Assembly (NCBI GenBank): GCA_026874595.1
Contig: CM049317.1
Coordinates: 70,203,618 to 70,267,617, forward strand
Source of the DNA: Sipunculus nudus
Taxonomy: Eukaryota; Annelida; Sipuncula; Golfingiida; Sipunculidae
Direction: 5' to 3'
Length of the DNA: 64,000 bases
The notes below the pieces were generated by a model, which was not told where the DNA came from, searched no databases, and saw only the letters and a list, made by a program, of their open reading frames with translations. The position numbers and the translations under genes are program-made. How positions within the stretch are numbered: position 1 is the first letter of the stretch; each line of letters opens with the position of its first letter. Shown here one piece after another: positions 12,413-26,600 of this stretch.

Positions 12413-12569
12413 GTGAGTGTTGCAATTTAGTTCACTGACCTTATTGTATATGTCGGGGAAATCATTCTTTCTCCCTCTTAAAACATATTCGTTTGTTCGT
12501 CTATGGCATATCAGTTATCTAACATCAAAATCAGCTGCCGTATAAAAGAATACAAAATACATCAGTATG

Positions 12570-12574
<5 letters not shown>

Positions 12575-12628
<54 letters not shown>
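12575..12628. repeat. (TA)n microsatellite
   Basis: An uninterrupted TA run. The flanking 12430-13368 is AT-rich with no gene or transposon feature that I can support. Confidence 0.95.
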
Positions 12629-12630
<2 letters not shown>

Positions 12631-14084
12631 GCATTAGTCACACTTCCTAGCAAAATGCCATAATTAAATATATATACGTTTATCAGACGGCGCGTCTAGT
12701 GACCTTTTGAGAATTTGTCATGTAAAAATTTATAAGATTGTCATCGACAAAACATTGTGAATTATATAATACTTAAAAAAAATAACCGCTTTTTTAAAAC
12801 GTTTACCGGCAACAAATGTTCCAACTTTAACGTCAGAGTTGTAATCGCGTATTTCGATTAACCTATACCAAGTACCTGTGGTTCTTCTGAGCGTACAACA
12901 TTTGCATATTTATTGCGTTTTGATAATATACATATTGAGCCTCGTTTATAAGTACAACTGGAAGCTAAGTCAGCTTATAAATATTTTCTCTCTCATTTAG
13001 CCATGCACTGAGGTCATTAAAATGATGCCCTTCTTTTCTGTCGGTTACCCTCTTGCAACATTTCTATTTCTCTTACTGAGTCACAGCCTATCGCGATTCA
13101 CTTGGGTATACATATCACGTCACATTTAAAAAACTTGACAAAAGCCATAAGGCACTGATGATAAAAACAAATAACTCAAAAATAACTCACAAAAATAATT
13201 GAACACATAATTTGTCTCACCACCTCATAGAGATCCGGTTATTGTTAGATGTTTTAATTTTTTATTATTTTTTAGTCTGAATAATGAAATACACTACTCA
13301 TACTGTATCTAATTAGGAAAGGCCTGAGGTTGCTCCCACGTACTGCTTTTGTCCTATAGGGACATTAGATACTGTGGTTGGTTTCTTATTCTCCTCTAAG
13401 GCTGTCATGACTAGCCCACATTCATAGAAACAAACTGGGGCAAGATAGCTGTTTTAAAGCATGTTGAATTGTCAGAGGGAACCCTCATGAAATCATGGAC
13501 TGCCGATTTCATTGAATATATGCATAAATGACCGGATTATGTACATCTCTCTTAGATGTAAGAATAAATGTTAATCTGTCCATATGACAGTACATTATAT
13601 GGTAGAGTACATGAGTAGAGTAACAATTGCAGAGTTTTACTAAACATGCGTGAACTTCAGTTTTTCTTAGCCTTTTTATAGAGTAATGTACACAATATGT
13701 CATGTTTAAACAATTAACTCTTAAGCAGAGAAATAATTTAAAGTCTCAGATTTATTATAAAGATCATGGCATCACTTTCAGTAGAGATCTGTGACATGAA
13801 ATGTTTGTTTTATGTTTGACTTTTCAGAGAACAGACTAAACTGCAGCATATGTTCAAGTGTGATTAAAAATTATGATACTAGGTAGATGATACTACTACT
13901 TGCCTATTCCTACAATGTTTAAAAATAGGTAAGGTACAATTAAAGCATTTAACATACCTGATCTGAAGTGAAGAAGGAAAAAAGAACTAGTCGATGTAGT
14001 AATGTCTATATCATTATCATATTTACATAGGAAAACAGCAGTGATGACACTAAGTATGGACCATAGCATGCACTGAGAAAGTCA

Positions 14085-14450
14085 AGCAAACGTATTCCAA
14101 ATCTCATTATATTATCATATAACATAATTGCCAATGAAAAAAAATATTTATATAGATTTTACATAAAATAAGCCCAATTCCTGGAGTTAAAAATTTTCTC
14201 TATCTATTTTTTCCACTAAAAACATGAGGTTGTGTGATTTGTTCAAAAACTAATGGCACATCTATCAGCACTGTCAACTCGGCAGTGAAAACAACAATAG
14301 AAACAACATGCATTACTAGGTCTGAGTTGTTGATAAAATTCAGTCCATGATGTCACATGTGTACCAACCAATCAAATCAGGACAAAGTCTGTGATCTGGA
14401 CGAAATCCTCCCATCACACAACGAACACACATGGAATAGGTTTACTTAAC
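14085..14450. repeat. Internal direct repeat, longer copy
   Basis: Positions 14085-14127 and 14358-14450 match 15599-15641 and 15642-15735 almost base for base ('attccaaatctcattatatt', 'tggaataggtttacttaac'). The 230 bp between (14128-14357) are missing cleanly from the second copy. This is either a deletion there or a small insertion here. Confidence 0.8.
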
Positions 14451-15598
14451 CTTCACTCACACCCTACATTTTTTCCCCATTTATTATAAAAACATTCTAT
14501 TATGACACTAAATGACTATTAGAAACTGATATTTTAACACTCTTTCTCTAAAATTAAATATTTTAGAGCCCTGTAGCTTACTCATTATCATTTGTGGTTT
14601 ACCTAACAGTGGCCACTGTGAAAATGACTATACCAGTGTTCTGTTACCCTAAGAACTAACATCCTTCCCTCATGTTAGGCATTCTTATCTATTCCTTACT
14701 GATGCCTGATATGTCAATTTTAACCAAACTGTGTGGTAGCCATACCTTTGGTGCTCCAAATATTCCATATTTGCTAAAAAGTGCATGATTTTCCAAGTAT
14801 TTGTGTTATCTGGCACTATCTTGCCTAAACAAACTTATATTCTTATGAAGTGCTCTAGACATGTTATGTCACAGTTACCTGATAGCTGGGAACAGAAGAG
14901 GCCACAGCCTGCCATATGTATAATAACCTGATGCTTAATCCACATTTATACTACTGGTGTGTGACAGTCAAAGGATTCTCACACAGTTATTATGGACCTT
15001 CCCTCAGTGTGTGGTGACTGGAATTTTAAACCTGAAAAGACATCAAGATACAAACTCTAAATAAATATTTAACAAACAATATGGCAGTCGTGTTATTATC
15101 CACAGAATGAAAATAAAAATATATGCATGTTTATAAATAAAATATCCAAACTTAGGATATTAAGTTAACATTGTGTATAGTAATTTTATTAAATTATTAC
15201 ATTACACAAATTTTACATAGACAACATACATATTTGTGATATATGTCAACAAAGGCCATGTATGATACCGATCAAGTGGATCAGAAACAGGGAAATTGCT
15301 GTAACCCCCCCCCCCCCTCCACCAACCCCCAAATGCCAACGAGTACTCTCGAACACTAAGAATAACTGCTGGCGTACATTGAAATACTGTTCTCACATAC
15401 CATGACAGTTTAAATTTCTCACCTGCCACAATTGGGCTTCCCTCCATCAAGCTGTTTCTGGGTCTCTGCCCTGCTAAAATAAAGAAAACAGCACCTTATT
15501 TTACTGGTCATACCATGACTTGTTAAACACGTGTGGTTCTATATTGTTTACTTCGCCATCTTGTCTCCAGGTCCGCACTAAATGAACCACTTCAGGTC

Positions 15599-15735
15599 AG
15601 CAAATGTATTCCAAATCTCATTATATTATCATATAACATAATGTGTACAGGCCAATCCAATCAGGACAAACTCTGGGATCTGGACGAATTCCTCCCATCA
15701 AACAACAAACACATATGGAATAGGTTTACTTAACA
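15599..15735. repeat. Internal direct repeat, shorter copy
   Basis: Second copy of the repeat at 14085-14450, lacking its central 230 bp. It ends with the same 'ggtttacttaac'. Confidence 0.8.
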
Positions 15736-16530
15736 AGAATAGACTTACAGTTTTATATGATTATGGAGGCTACCATTGTAATATATGGTTGTAGTTTATT
15801 GTTAAGTTATTGTTTATGTAAATTTGTCAGCAACTTGGGCAAAGTGATAAACTACTGAATTTTTCTTGACAGACATCATTGTATGTTAAAATAATTGTTT
15901 ACATTAAATTCCACCTAAGACACAATTGTTTTAAATTAGTTTTAAGAAAAAAGTAAAGATATGCCCAACCCTAATTATAGCAACTTATAAGCATACAAAA
16001 ATTAATGTTTGTGTTAAATATCAATGATTTAACTTTACACTCTCCTTTCTCGATTAACCTCTTATTCACAGTTTTTTTTCGCGAGAATTCCCTTCTCAGT
16101 TTTGCGAACTTTAAACCCTAGCCAACAAAAAGCAACCACAGGATGTAACCATCGTGACCCCATATGCGCTGGCGTATGTGATCATTCGATAATTACCAGC
16201 TTATCAACTGAAGGAAATGAACTGGAGCCTTTAGACGTAAATGACATACATACCTTTGCTGTCAACAGCTTATATTCACGTGTTCATGATATCATGTTGT
16301 ATTAATCTGCTTAAGACAAGCATATTTGCTAAACACAAAGCATTCTTTTCCCTGTCTGTACCTGTCTAATCATCCACTGTGATCATTTCATAGAAAGTTG
16401 ATCTAAAAAAGGGAAGGCCCGTGACTATCGTTAATCAGAGCCTAAACATAATCATGGCATCTTACTCTAGTCATTTATTGCTTGATTAAGCTGCATAGAA
16501 TGAAAACATATATATATATAAATACTTATA

Positions 16531-16761
16531 GGGGCCTGGACAGCTGAGTGGTAAAACGCTTGGCTCTCTCCGCTGGCGACCCGGGTTCGATCCCCGTTGT
16601 GGCTATGAGAGTGGGTCGTAGTTGCCCGTCCAAGGTCGGTGGTTTTCTCCGGGTACTCCGGTTTCCTCCACCCCTGCAGACTACCGAATGCCATCACCGG
16701 AGCAATAGAGAGTGCCTGAATTAGTTAAATAACTATTTGTACAATCCAAGTAAAATAAATA
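16531..16761 (+). mobile_element. tRNA-derived SINE, copy 1
   Basis: A polymerase III promoter is visible. The A-box-like agctgagtggt is at 16542-16552 and a perfect B box, ggttcgatcc, is at 16584-16593, 42 bp apart from start to start. A conserved body follows ('ggtcggtggttttctccggg', 'ctccggtttcctccac') with a tail ending 'aatccaagtaaaataaata'. The same element is on the other strand at 22842-23074. The 'tttctccgggtactccggtt' body is familiar from dispersed molluscan tRNA-SINEs (general knowledge). It is not a functional tRNA: no complete cloverleaf or acceptor end. Confidence 0.8.

Positions 16762-16765
<4 letters not shown>

Positions 16766-16804
<39 letters not shown>
16766..16804. repeat. 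(TA)n microsatellite after the SINE tail
   Basis: A TA run directly follows the SINE tail and is followed by 'cagtgaaaccccggctctgg'. That phrase resembles, in inverted form, sequence at about 34760-34805, so it may be the end of another small repeat family. Confidence 0.85.
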
Positions 16805-16808
<4 letters not shown>

Positions 16809-18678
16809 TGAAACCCCGGCTCTGGACACCCCTCTGGGACTGACAACCCGCTCTTAAGGACAATGGATACTTCTGTCCGCCCAATTGCTAAAATCACTAT
16901 GCCTAACGGACACCTAAACGACCGCGCCGATCGATTTCGGCAGAAATACTTCTGAAAGAAGATCAATGTTAAAATGGAAAAAAAGTGAGACAAATGAAAT
17001 CATGATTATATATAATTATGTAAAATTAATGGAAGTGTGAAGTATATATTAACAAAAGTAATGACTAATTTAATCGCACATGGTGCAGATACTTCCAATG
17101 TCAATGTAAGCTTGTACTTTCACAGTTCTACATATATAACAATGGGTTCATTCATTTCATGTGTACTGCTGTTGAATTTCATTTTGTCTTTTCATTACAC
17201 ATTTTGGATTCATTAAGTGCGCCATATATTTAGGTTAAAATTAAGGTAAAATGATCAATTCTTTGGCAGTTATACCTCATCATCTATATCATCATCGCGC
17301 CCTGCGTTATTGGAAATAGAACAAAGAGAGGGGCAAAATTGGCATCAATCCCTGTCCTTACAATAAAAGCTTACAAAAAATGGTTGAGCATGTACCATGA
17401 TAGTATACTAGTAAAATCTAGATAATGATGGAACATATAAGTTTAAATAAGACTGCTGTGATGTGAAAAAGAAGTGACAATTATGTTATAAGAATACCAA
17501 GTGTCGCCGTGCCTCATTCCTTTTGATGTTTTAACAGGTATTTTCATAAAGTTGAATTTTATGCTGTTAAGATTTATGTATATTTTTTATCCTACAATGA
17601 AGCTGTACATTCTGACATTTGCATACCGACATGGATTTTAACTATGTGTTGTATTACGTGATAATATTCCTTTAGGATTTTTTTTCATTTAGTATACTTC
17701 AGTAAATTTTATAATTGATCAAATATGATTCTCACATCAATCAAGGTCAGGTAGTTTCATTTTTAATATGCTTCAATATGGTGGGTATTCTGTAATTTAC
17801 ATGATAATTATAGTTATGTATATTGTACAAGAGATAATTGTATATTGTCAAGCCACAAAATATAATAGTATTATGTAAACTGATTTGATAACATGTCAAT
17901 TCTCTGCTCAGTGTATATATATCACTTTGTTATTGTATCAAAGTTGTATACTGAACATCAGCTCTATAATGATGTTACATGTCTATTGTGATTTGTCAGT
18001 ATCACTATACTTTTTCTGTAATTATGATGACATTCAAAATAGAAATATAAAAAATAAATAACTAGTCAACCAAGTACTGAGTTACTCTTCACAGGTATTT
18101 GTAACCTCCATCAGAAATTGTAAAAAATTAAAACTAGGTTAACTGAATCGGAGCGTCAATTTTTCTAAGGAAGGGCAGCCATCACTAGCGAATAAAATAC
18201 CTAAATAAAGCTTTAGGAACCAGATTGTAAAAGCTTTCAGTTATTTCCACTGTGTTCATTAATATAACTTGAATTATCATTCCTGGTTTCACAATTCAAG
18301 TGTTTTACAGATTAAATGTTATTATTACAATTAGGTTTATAATTTGGAATGCCAATATTTTATAGTTCAGTGCACAAAGTTCATGGTACATCAGGATAAG
18401 AGTCAATTAGTAGATGTCTAACACTCAAGGTGCCAGGGAAGGCGAATTGATTAACTAACTGTCTGCCATTAATTAGATTTTGTATCCACCATTAGGCTTT
18501 GATAGGTAAAGAACTGAGATATCTGCCTTCATGTATTAATGTGTATGTCTTAAGTAATATGTGCCTCCTATAATCGGTTATAGAAATGTTGATGTCAATT
18601 ATGAATGTTGAATATGTATATATATGCGTACTGGTTACTTAACCAGGCGGTCAATGTCTGGAATTCATCAGATACAAG

Positions 18679-18679
<1 letters not shown>
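16805..18679. other. AT-rich intergenic DNA, nothing recognised
   Basis: No open frame with domain content, RNA gene or paired termini. Long A/T stretches throughout. Confidence 0.6.

Positions 18680-18731
<52 letters not shown>
18680..18731. repeat. (TA)n microsatellite
   Basis: A pure TA run of about 52 bp. The 1.4 kb after it, up to 20109, shows no supported feature. Confidence 0.95.
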
Positions 18732-18732
<1 letters not shown>

Positions 18733-20109
18733 CATTGTTATGTTTAAATAACTGAAAGTATGCACAGTTTTCAATAATCTAATATCGCACTATCTCATTC
18801 ACCGAGTTCTGTATCAACCTTCAATTATTAAAATAAATTTATAGCGTTGTTGTGCTTGTTATGCTATCTCCCTCCCTTCACTAAGTCACTGCTCAGAGCT
18901 TTGACTCAACAATGATATTCACTTATCGTATGACACCCAGCAGAGGAAGGCATAGAACATGATTAAAAGTACTCCAGAACAATTCAACAGATCACTAGTT
19001 AGTAAAAGTCAAGGTTAAAAAATGGATCTTTTGATCTGTAATTTTATATCTGAATTACGGAATATAATATATGGTACAAGATTGATAAAAAATATCTCTT
19101 TTAAGGTTTTTGCACTTGTCTTTTTTGGAATAAGCTTCAGAGTATAGGACCAACGTTCTGGCTGTCAGATTGCCGTTACATCCTTTATGGGGAAACGTAC
19201 TTTAAGGCGCTACAAGGATGCAAATATTTTTCATATTTGACAACCTCTGTTGGCCTACAAGTACGCATTCACTTAAAAATAAACAATACCAATCGTTAGT
19301 TTCTGTAGTACACGTTCTAACAACACTTAACATGAGCGAGAAAAAGAACCTTTTTTTTTGGCTCAGCATATTGGTAATGCCATTAGCATGTTTGTTGAAT
19401 TTCTAGTCACATTAATACAAGCATGGATCGCACGAGTTACTGGACGCAGCCAACTTGTGTACGCGATAGAGGAAACGACCCTTTACCATAGATATTGAGA
19501 TTCAGTTTGGGTTGTCAGCTCACATGAATTCTTTTGTGTTAATTCCTTTTTCGTAGCCTAAACGTAAGAGCATGGACTGCTTGCCACGATATGAATGCAA
19601 CATGATAGAAGATCACAGCGATGCATTCCTCGATTCAGGTGACCTCTGGGTGACCAGCCCAATATATATACCTATATTTAGTCGTGTTGTCAAGGTTAAT
19701 ATTGAAGGTATATAAGCGGCCCTCTTGACTTTTAAAGAGCTATTCTATCACTTCGTATATTAATTACCAGTTTTTCAGCTTATGTAAGGTCAGAGAAAAA
19801 CGCTGTCATTTAAGCAGAGGCACAACTTGGCACGCGTCAGCTGACCTGCACATCATAACAATATCATGACGCATTGACTTAATATTTTGATTTAAGTGAA
19901 GCACATTTGTCACAGTTTTCCTTTTTTTTTTTGTACTTGGTGGCAGTTTTATAAATAATAACACAGAGTCTGAGGTCTCTTGATAATGAATCAGGGCGGT
20001 GTAATAACGGGTGCGTTGTCTTGGTTTTCATAGCTTGAAAAATAGGCAGTGTAGAAAATACATTTAAGCTGCGCATTCAACAGGTCGCAGTGTCGCTCCA
20101 ACGATTAAG

Positions 20110-20215
20110 TGTCAGTTGGACGGGCGCCAGTTGGACGTCACCCCCATTTAGACGGTCCCAGTTGGACGGGTCCCACTTGGACGGGTCCCAGCTGGACGGG
20201 TCCCATTTAGACGCT
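20110..20215. repeat. Minisatellite, about 15-bp unit
   Basis: Seven units of the type ca(g/c)(t/c)tggacgggtcc follow one another, with the first, third and last most diverged. Flanking DNA up to 21691 is AT-rich and holds no supported gene. Confidence 0.85.
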
Positions 20216-21691
20216 ATGTCATATTAATGTGACTTAATTACATACGTAAGTAGCCGGGGATTGAAGCTTTATGGGAAAGCCTAACTAAAATAATAAAAGT
20301 TTATATATGTTGATCAAACACAATATAGCTATGAAATTTTATGCAAGCCCTTATACCTGTGTACATGAATTATTGTTCAAAGAGCTATAGATTTTAACCG
20401 TTATATTTTTTTCTTCCCTGACGTTGCTTTCTTTAAAACTGAAATCATTATATCCTAATATTTTCTGTTTCGTCAGAGTTACAATAACGAATCAACATGC
20501 AATCAAATGTCAGATAAATTAGCGATATCTACTAAAATAACCGACGTGCGGTCGACATGCTCTGCCAAATAATGTAAATAAGCAAAATATAAGCTAGGTT
20601 TTCGGAGAATTCTCATATTTTATTCCGATATATCACATAATCCATGTGCTGCCATATTGTCAGTCCAAAATTATGCACATTTCCAAGAAACAAGAGTAGA
20701 AAGTCAGTTTGGAAACCCCTTACCACATCAGGGATATATAACAGGGAAACCTGCACCTCTGACACTGTCACCGCACTTCAAAGGGAAGCGAGGTCGCCTT
20801 ATAATTAACTTATTGTGTGAATAACAAGACTAATTAAGTTGCGTTTCTCAATGAATATTATGGTAAAGCATTTTATAAGTTCAGTAAAAACAGCCGATTA
20901 CCCTTTGATAGGTGTTTTATTAATCAATAAGACACAATCCCACAAACAAGGTAAACAGAACAACAGTTATCTCTCGTGGTCCCTTCTATTATTTATCCGG
21001 CTTAGACAACCGGTGCGGAACGAAACCTAATCACAGTAACTGGTTAATTAACAAGAAGATGCACTTATGTGGTTTCCATTTGAAACGTGGTTATATGGGA
21101 TGTACAGTTTTGTCATTCCTGTTAAGGTCTTCGAAGACAGTGGTTTGTATATAAATTTAATTAAGGAGTTAATAAGTCTATGTGAAATCTATCTATCTCT
21201 TTGTCTAACTATCTATTTATCTATCGCTCTATCTATCTATCATTTAAAATCAAAGGCATTGTACGATACAAGTCCGTAAAGAATCACTAAATTTAATACT
21301 AAAATAAAAGGCAGTGTAGTATAACATACACCTGTGAGTAAAGAAGCATTGAATTCAAACTACGGTTTGTCAAGGAATTCAAGACATATTTGCCACTTTA
21401 CTCAAAAGCCACAGTTTTTTTATTATTATTTGCGGGTAATTAATCTTTGTCAATATATATTAAGTTAAGATATGGTTATGTAAGGCTTGCACGTTTGTGA
21501 CAATATTACATTCGATACCATTCACAATAGGCCTACTATCTGACTGTGGAGTTAGTGTACTGGTACCGTTTCTGTCAGTAATTCGAATCATCAAGGTATA
21601 TATTACCGTTTAGTTCAAACCATACATCTGTAGCAATTTATTGTACTTATTTCGTGCTCTAGATTGCTTTCTATCCATCTTATCAAGAATA

Positions 21692-22117
21692 ATACTGTGG
21701 TTGGTTTCATATTCGCGAGGCTGAAATTTCGCGATTTTTCCATTTTTAATGTTTCGCGAGGGTCTCATTTTCGCGATCTCACCAGAACCTATATCAAATC
21801 TTTGGTAAAGCCATTCATGTGTGTATTATAAATTAAGAATAATTCATGAGCGTCTCATATAAGGATGGCCCGTACACACAGCACAGGTTCTTTAGTTCAA
21901 ATTTTAAGGGAATGTTTTCTCTACACCTGCATGGATGTAATTTATATTAAGATTTCTCACTGTTCTAACCTATTTCCATACAAGTATTGGCTACACTTAT
22001 TAAGAAGGACATACTCATTTGGCCAATTATTCCCGAGGGTGTCATTTTCGCGATTATTTCCCATTCGCGAATATCGCGAAATTAAAACCCTCGCGAACAA
22101 AAAGGCAACCACAGTAT
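21692..22117. mobile_element. MITE with cgcga-rich terminal inverted repeats
   Basis: The left end is atactgtggttggtttcat and the right end, read in reverse, is atactgtggttgcctttttg. Each continues inward with 'ttcgcgagg' and 'aatttcgcga'. The 426-bp element has no coding capacity, as expected for a MITE. Its terminal sequences match the larger element at 13369-16144. The cgcga blocks are unusually CpG-rich for this AT-rich region. Confidence 0.8.
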
Positions 22118-22841
22118 ATGAATAATATTCTATTACGTGTTACTCAGCATAGATGCCAGATAACATAAGTAACAAATAAGCAAAAAACCAACAAAATGTG
22201 CATTTAAACAATTTCGTAATGAGCAAGGTCAAGGCCGATCATTATGATATTTTATATGTAACCTTGATTTAACAATACACCTCATGCCCCATATATGTTC
22301 TTTAAAGACATGATGATGACACCAGGTACTGTCTCGGGACAATAGATAGCTTACCCCCGTGACTTCTTAGGAACTGCAGCATTTCATCAGTCATTAAGTA
22401 CCGGCTTATCAGCTTTTGGAAGGTAATGAAGCATGGCTTTTGGACAGAAGCCAGAATTAATATATATTTCCACTCATCAGCCCATCACGTGATAATATGA
22501 TTATGATGCACTTCCTCAATCTTGTGATTCAAGAGAAACACGTTAGTAAAAAATAGTGTTTGTCCAGGCTTGTGCTTAGTCTTATCTTGATCGAACTCGT
22601 TTATCACCCAGTATTGAACGACTTCATTATCTATTAATAATGAGCAACCATTGGACTCTGACTTCCTGCCGGAGCTCAGTCCCGTTCTCCCGGTGGCCAC
22701 CTACTGCTGATTGACAGGCAGTGTAGGAGATATATCTTAAGTACCCAGCCATCTGTTCTCATTTTTACCCTTTCGTTTAAAAGGATCAGACGAGTACATA
22801 CGTATATAGTCTATACGACGACAGTTTAAAATTATAAACCA

Positions 22842-23074
22842 TATTTATTTTACATGGATTTTACAACTAGTTATAATAACTAATAAGAGACATTCTCCAT
22901 GGCTCGGATGTTGGCGCTCTGTAGTCGGTAAGGGTAGAGGAGACCTAAGGACCCGGAGAAAACCACCGACCTTGGACGGAAAACTAATTACCCCACTCTC
23001 ATAGCCACGCCGGGAATAACCCGGTTCGCCAACGGAGAAGACCGAGCGTTTTACCTCTCAGCTCTCCAGGCCCC
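22842..23074 (-). mobile_element. tRNA-derived SINE, copy 2 (reverse strand)
   Basis: The reverse complement starts ggggcctggagagctgagag and keeps the same body ('ggtcggtggttttctccggg') and tail ('gtaaaataaata') as the SINE at 16531. Its B box is damaged (gggttattcc), so this copy is probably inactive. Confidence 0.8.
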
Positions 23075-23447
23075 TCAGCTGACAAGACAGTATCAAGGTG
23101 TTCGAACTTTAGGGATATTTCAGTCACGGTTTTCATAATCGAAGTGGAACTAATAGGCTAAAACAAACGTACACCTATTTTTTTTAAACAGAGGCCTGTT
23201 CGAATTCCAAATATACATGGAATATTTCAGAGTTATTTTCCATACTCAGACTTGAAGTAAAAATATGTAAAATTATATGTTTTAATAAAATTCATTTTAT
23301 TGTACAGGATACTCTTTCCTTATTCATGTTTCTTCTAAAACACCTTGAAACAAATAAGATATGAAGAGATATCCTTCTAGTACTCGGCTCTCAGAACTAT
23401 GCTGCTAGGTATGATACCTGGCACAAGTCAGGAACATAAACTTCGCT

Positions 23448-23454
<7 letters not shown>

Positions 23455-23479
<25 letters not shown>

Positions 23480-23497
23480 TATATATAAGAAATTCCG

Positions 23498-23544
<47 letters not shown>
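23455..23544. repeat. Compound TA/GTAT microsatellite
   Basis: Two TA-rich runs, about 23455-23487 and 23499-23544, separated by a short unique piece. The open frames across it are low-complexity YI strings. Confidence 0.9.
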
Positions 23545-23547
<3 letters not shown>

Positions 23548-23667
23548 TCCGCCAAGGGGTATGGATAAAAAAGACAGACAAAAAGAGAGACATCCGGAGA
23601 GGCAGACACATAGCCAGGTAAACATGTGAAAATGTTCAAATGTATAACCCATATTCTGTGGGAAGCA

Positions 23668-26600
23668 GACCAAGTTTTAAGCTGCAGCCCCCCTCTGGTG
23701 GCTGATTAAAAAAATGAAAAATTAGATTTCGAGATATTTTGCATAACATTAAATATATCGGTAGCAAGACGATTCCTGCATAAGTGTGACCTCCTAGGAT
23801 GTTGTATGTCAGGCAGGCAAAATTGATGACCACATACAAACAGAGAGACATACTGACACAATGATACAACATAAATAACATTTGACTACGTATTGTAATG
23901 GGAATACATTGGGAAATAAAATGATCTGCAGTTTGTGTAGATATGTCCTGTTGGTCCAAGGTATGAGGAAAACAAAATGTTGAGACTTTTCGGTGACCAT
24001 GAATTTCCACCGAAATTGTATAAAAATGATAGGCTTTCTAGAGTTTTGATTTTGAATCAGCGGTGTACGTTTCAAAGTAACTGCTGTAAAATTGTGGTCA
24101 GTATAGGGCAGACAAAGAGACACCCAATCAGACAGATTAATAACGTACAGAACTGACTAACAGGATTACAAAAATCGAAGACTTATAGCAAGCAACTAGA
24201 CGGCCAGAGGTCGAACGCTTGCCGGAAGGTGAAACGTGGACAAACACAGGTTAAAGAGGCATTTCAGGCGGAACGCCCCCTGATGGCGTTCCTATTCTTC
24301 ACGAAAGGGTTGAGACAAACAGGCCTGAGACACATGGCCATAGATAGACAAATAAATGAGGTACAGTTTTTTGTCGCTATGGTCATTTTGACCATGATAT
24401 CAATACAAAACTGTTTTATTTTGGTTTTGCGACATTGAACTGATCTGTGATCTCTTTGATTGAAATCAAGAGACTTTTATGTAATTATAGTCTTGAACAA
24501 TTTCTTCCAAAATCAGAAGGACTGCTGTAAGATTGTGAAATATAGAGTGCAAACAACTACATGCTCAATTATTTCAAATTCCATGAAATTTTCCCAAGAT
24601 ACATTGCCATGCTGACTGCAGAATGAAATAAACATAATAAAGAAAAAAAATGTTCATATAGAGATTTAAAATATGAGCTAGAGTTGGTTTGTATGATCAT
24701 TCTTTCCAAAGATATGAGAGAACGATGTTTTTATGACCTTGACCTTTGACCGATTTTTACAAGAAACTAAAAGTTATCCTAAGGGAATGACATATATCAA
24801 CAATGTAAGTTTCAAGGCAATTGCTGCAAAATTTTGGTAAAAAAATGAGGAAATATCGATTCTTAAATTTGAGATTTCCTTGATCATTACCATGACCGAT
24901 TTTTCCAAAATACCATAAGCGCCCACATGAGAATGACACATACTTACTCCATACGTTTCAATGGAATTGCTGCAAAATTGTGGATGTTATTTGCTAAATG
25001 TCAGATAATACAACTTTGCAGTAGACAGCATTGACAACAACTGACGATTAAGAAAAAAAATTGTCATCTAGAGATTTAAAATATGAGGTAGAGTTGGTTT
25101 GTATGATCATTCTTTCCAAAGATATGAGAGAACGATGTTTTTATGACCTTGACCTTTGACCTATTTTTACAAGAAACTAAAAGTTTTCCTAAAGGAATGA
25201 CATATATCAACTATGTAAGTTTCAAGGCAATTGCTGCAAAATTGTGGTCTGTAGATTGCTTAATATCAGACAAATCATCAAGGAAGAAGAATGAGACAAC
25301 TACATACAAACAACCAAGTTAAGGTGGCTATGATCATTTTTCATAAAGATATGGGGGAAACAATTTTTTTTTTCGATTTTTATGGCCTTGATTTTGGCCC
25401 AATTTTTACAGAAACAAAGGGGTTCCATATTGGAATTACTTGTACTAGCTGCATAAGTTTTCAAGGCAATTGCAGCAAAATTATGACCTATAGAGTGCCA
25501 AAAGTCAGAAAACCTAACAAGGCAGTAGGAAAAATGACAAACACAGACAAACACACAGACATACTGACAACAAAGCAAGAAACGTTGATCACACCGCGAT
25601 ATGCGGAATAAGAAGACAATAGTTTAGGCGGCTTTGATCCCTTTTTCAAATATTTAAGAAAATAGAGATTTAAAGGTTTTTTATGACCTTTTTCACCAAA
25701 AGAATTGAGTTCGATATGGGAACGATATATACCAACTTCATGGATTTAAAGGAATTGTAGCTAAACCCTGGCATGTAATATGATAAAAGTCAGACAAAGC
25801 AACCAGGCAGAAGACGAAATTGACAACACCGGAGGAACAGACAGACATACTGATAAATCGACACAATATCAAGAACATTGACCACAGTATAATATAGGGA
25901 ATGGAAAGACGAATGGCTATGATCAATTTTTCCAAAGATATGATTAAATAACGATATAGAGTTTTTTTTTACCTGAAATTTATTTGAAAGAGTTTACCAA
26001 ATCTCAAAAGCTTCCATATGGAAATGCTTCATACTAGTTCCATTTGATTGAAGGCAATAGCTGCAACATTCTTGCCAGCAGAATTCCAAAGTTCAGACAA
26101 AACTACATTGCGGTATTCGAAATTGACGACAACAGGGAAATAGACAGACATACTGACAAATTGGCCCATTGTAAGGAAACGTTTATATGTGATAGGAACG
26201 ACAAATAAAATGAGGAAAAGTTAATGGGACCGTGTTTATTTTTTGTAAAAAAAAAGAGGAAATATCGATTCTAAAATTTGAGAATGACACATACTTACTC
26301 CATACGTTTCAATGGAATTGCTGCAATATTGTGGATGTTATTGGCTAAATGTCAGATAAAACAACTTTGCAGTAGACAGCATTGACAACAACTAACGAAT
26401 GAACAGACATCCTGACAAGGTTACACAAGGTCAAGAACATTTATCAGGTTGCTTTACGGAATTCTCGCCGGATAAAAGCACCAAATTTGGTAAAAAGTAT
26501 CTACAGGCAAGTCCCGATCATTCCGGAGGAGGTGCCTACCCAAATCCAGTTTCTGATTCTTTCAACAGGCTCGTATTTACGAAGACCCTAGGTGATTGAA

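Larger units (their letters stand above)
13369..16144. mobile_element. 2.8 kb inverted-repeat element, ends related to the MITE at 21692
   Basis: The left end reads atactgtggttggtttc. The right end, read on the opposite strand, is atcctgtggttgcttttt followed by 'cgcgaa'-type sequence. These match the ends of the smaller MITE at 21692-22117. The interior has no transposase or other protein. It includes an internal direct repeat (14085-14450 and 15599-15735) and a poly(C) tract at 15305. It is probably a long non-autonomous element, or two nested copies that supply one end each. TA-ending termini fit a Tc1/mariner-type target, but no clean duplication can be assigned. Confidence 0.5.

Noticed and set aside
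16531-16605. tRNA gene
   Set aside because: It has A and B boxes but no complete cloverleaf, and the sequence continues into a repeated SINE body with a second copy elsewhere.
23397-24123. Several overlapping minus-strand frames of 80-124 codons, similar to a frame at 144-395
   Set aside because: The similarity comes from the segmental duplication. Frames are not maintained between the copies and the unit is a non-coding tandem repeat.
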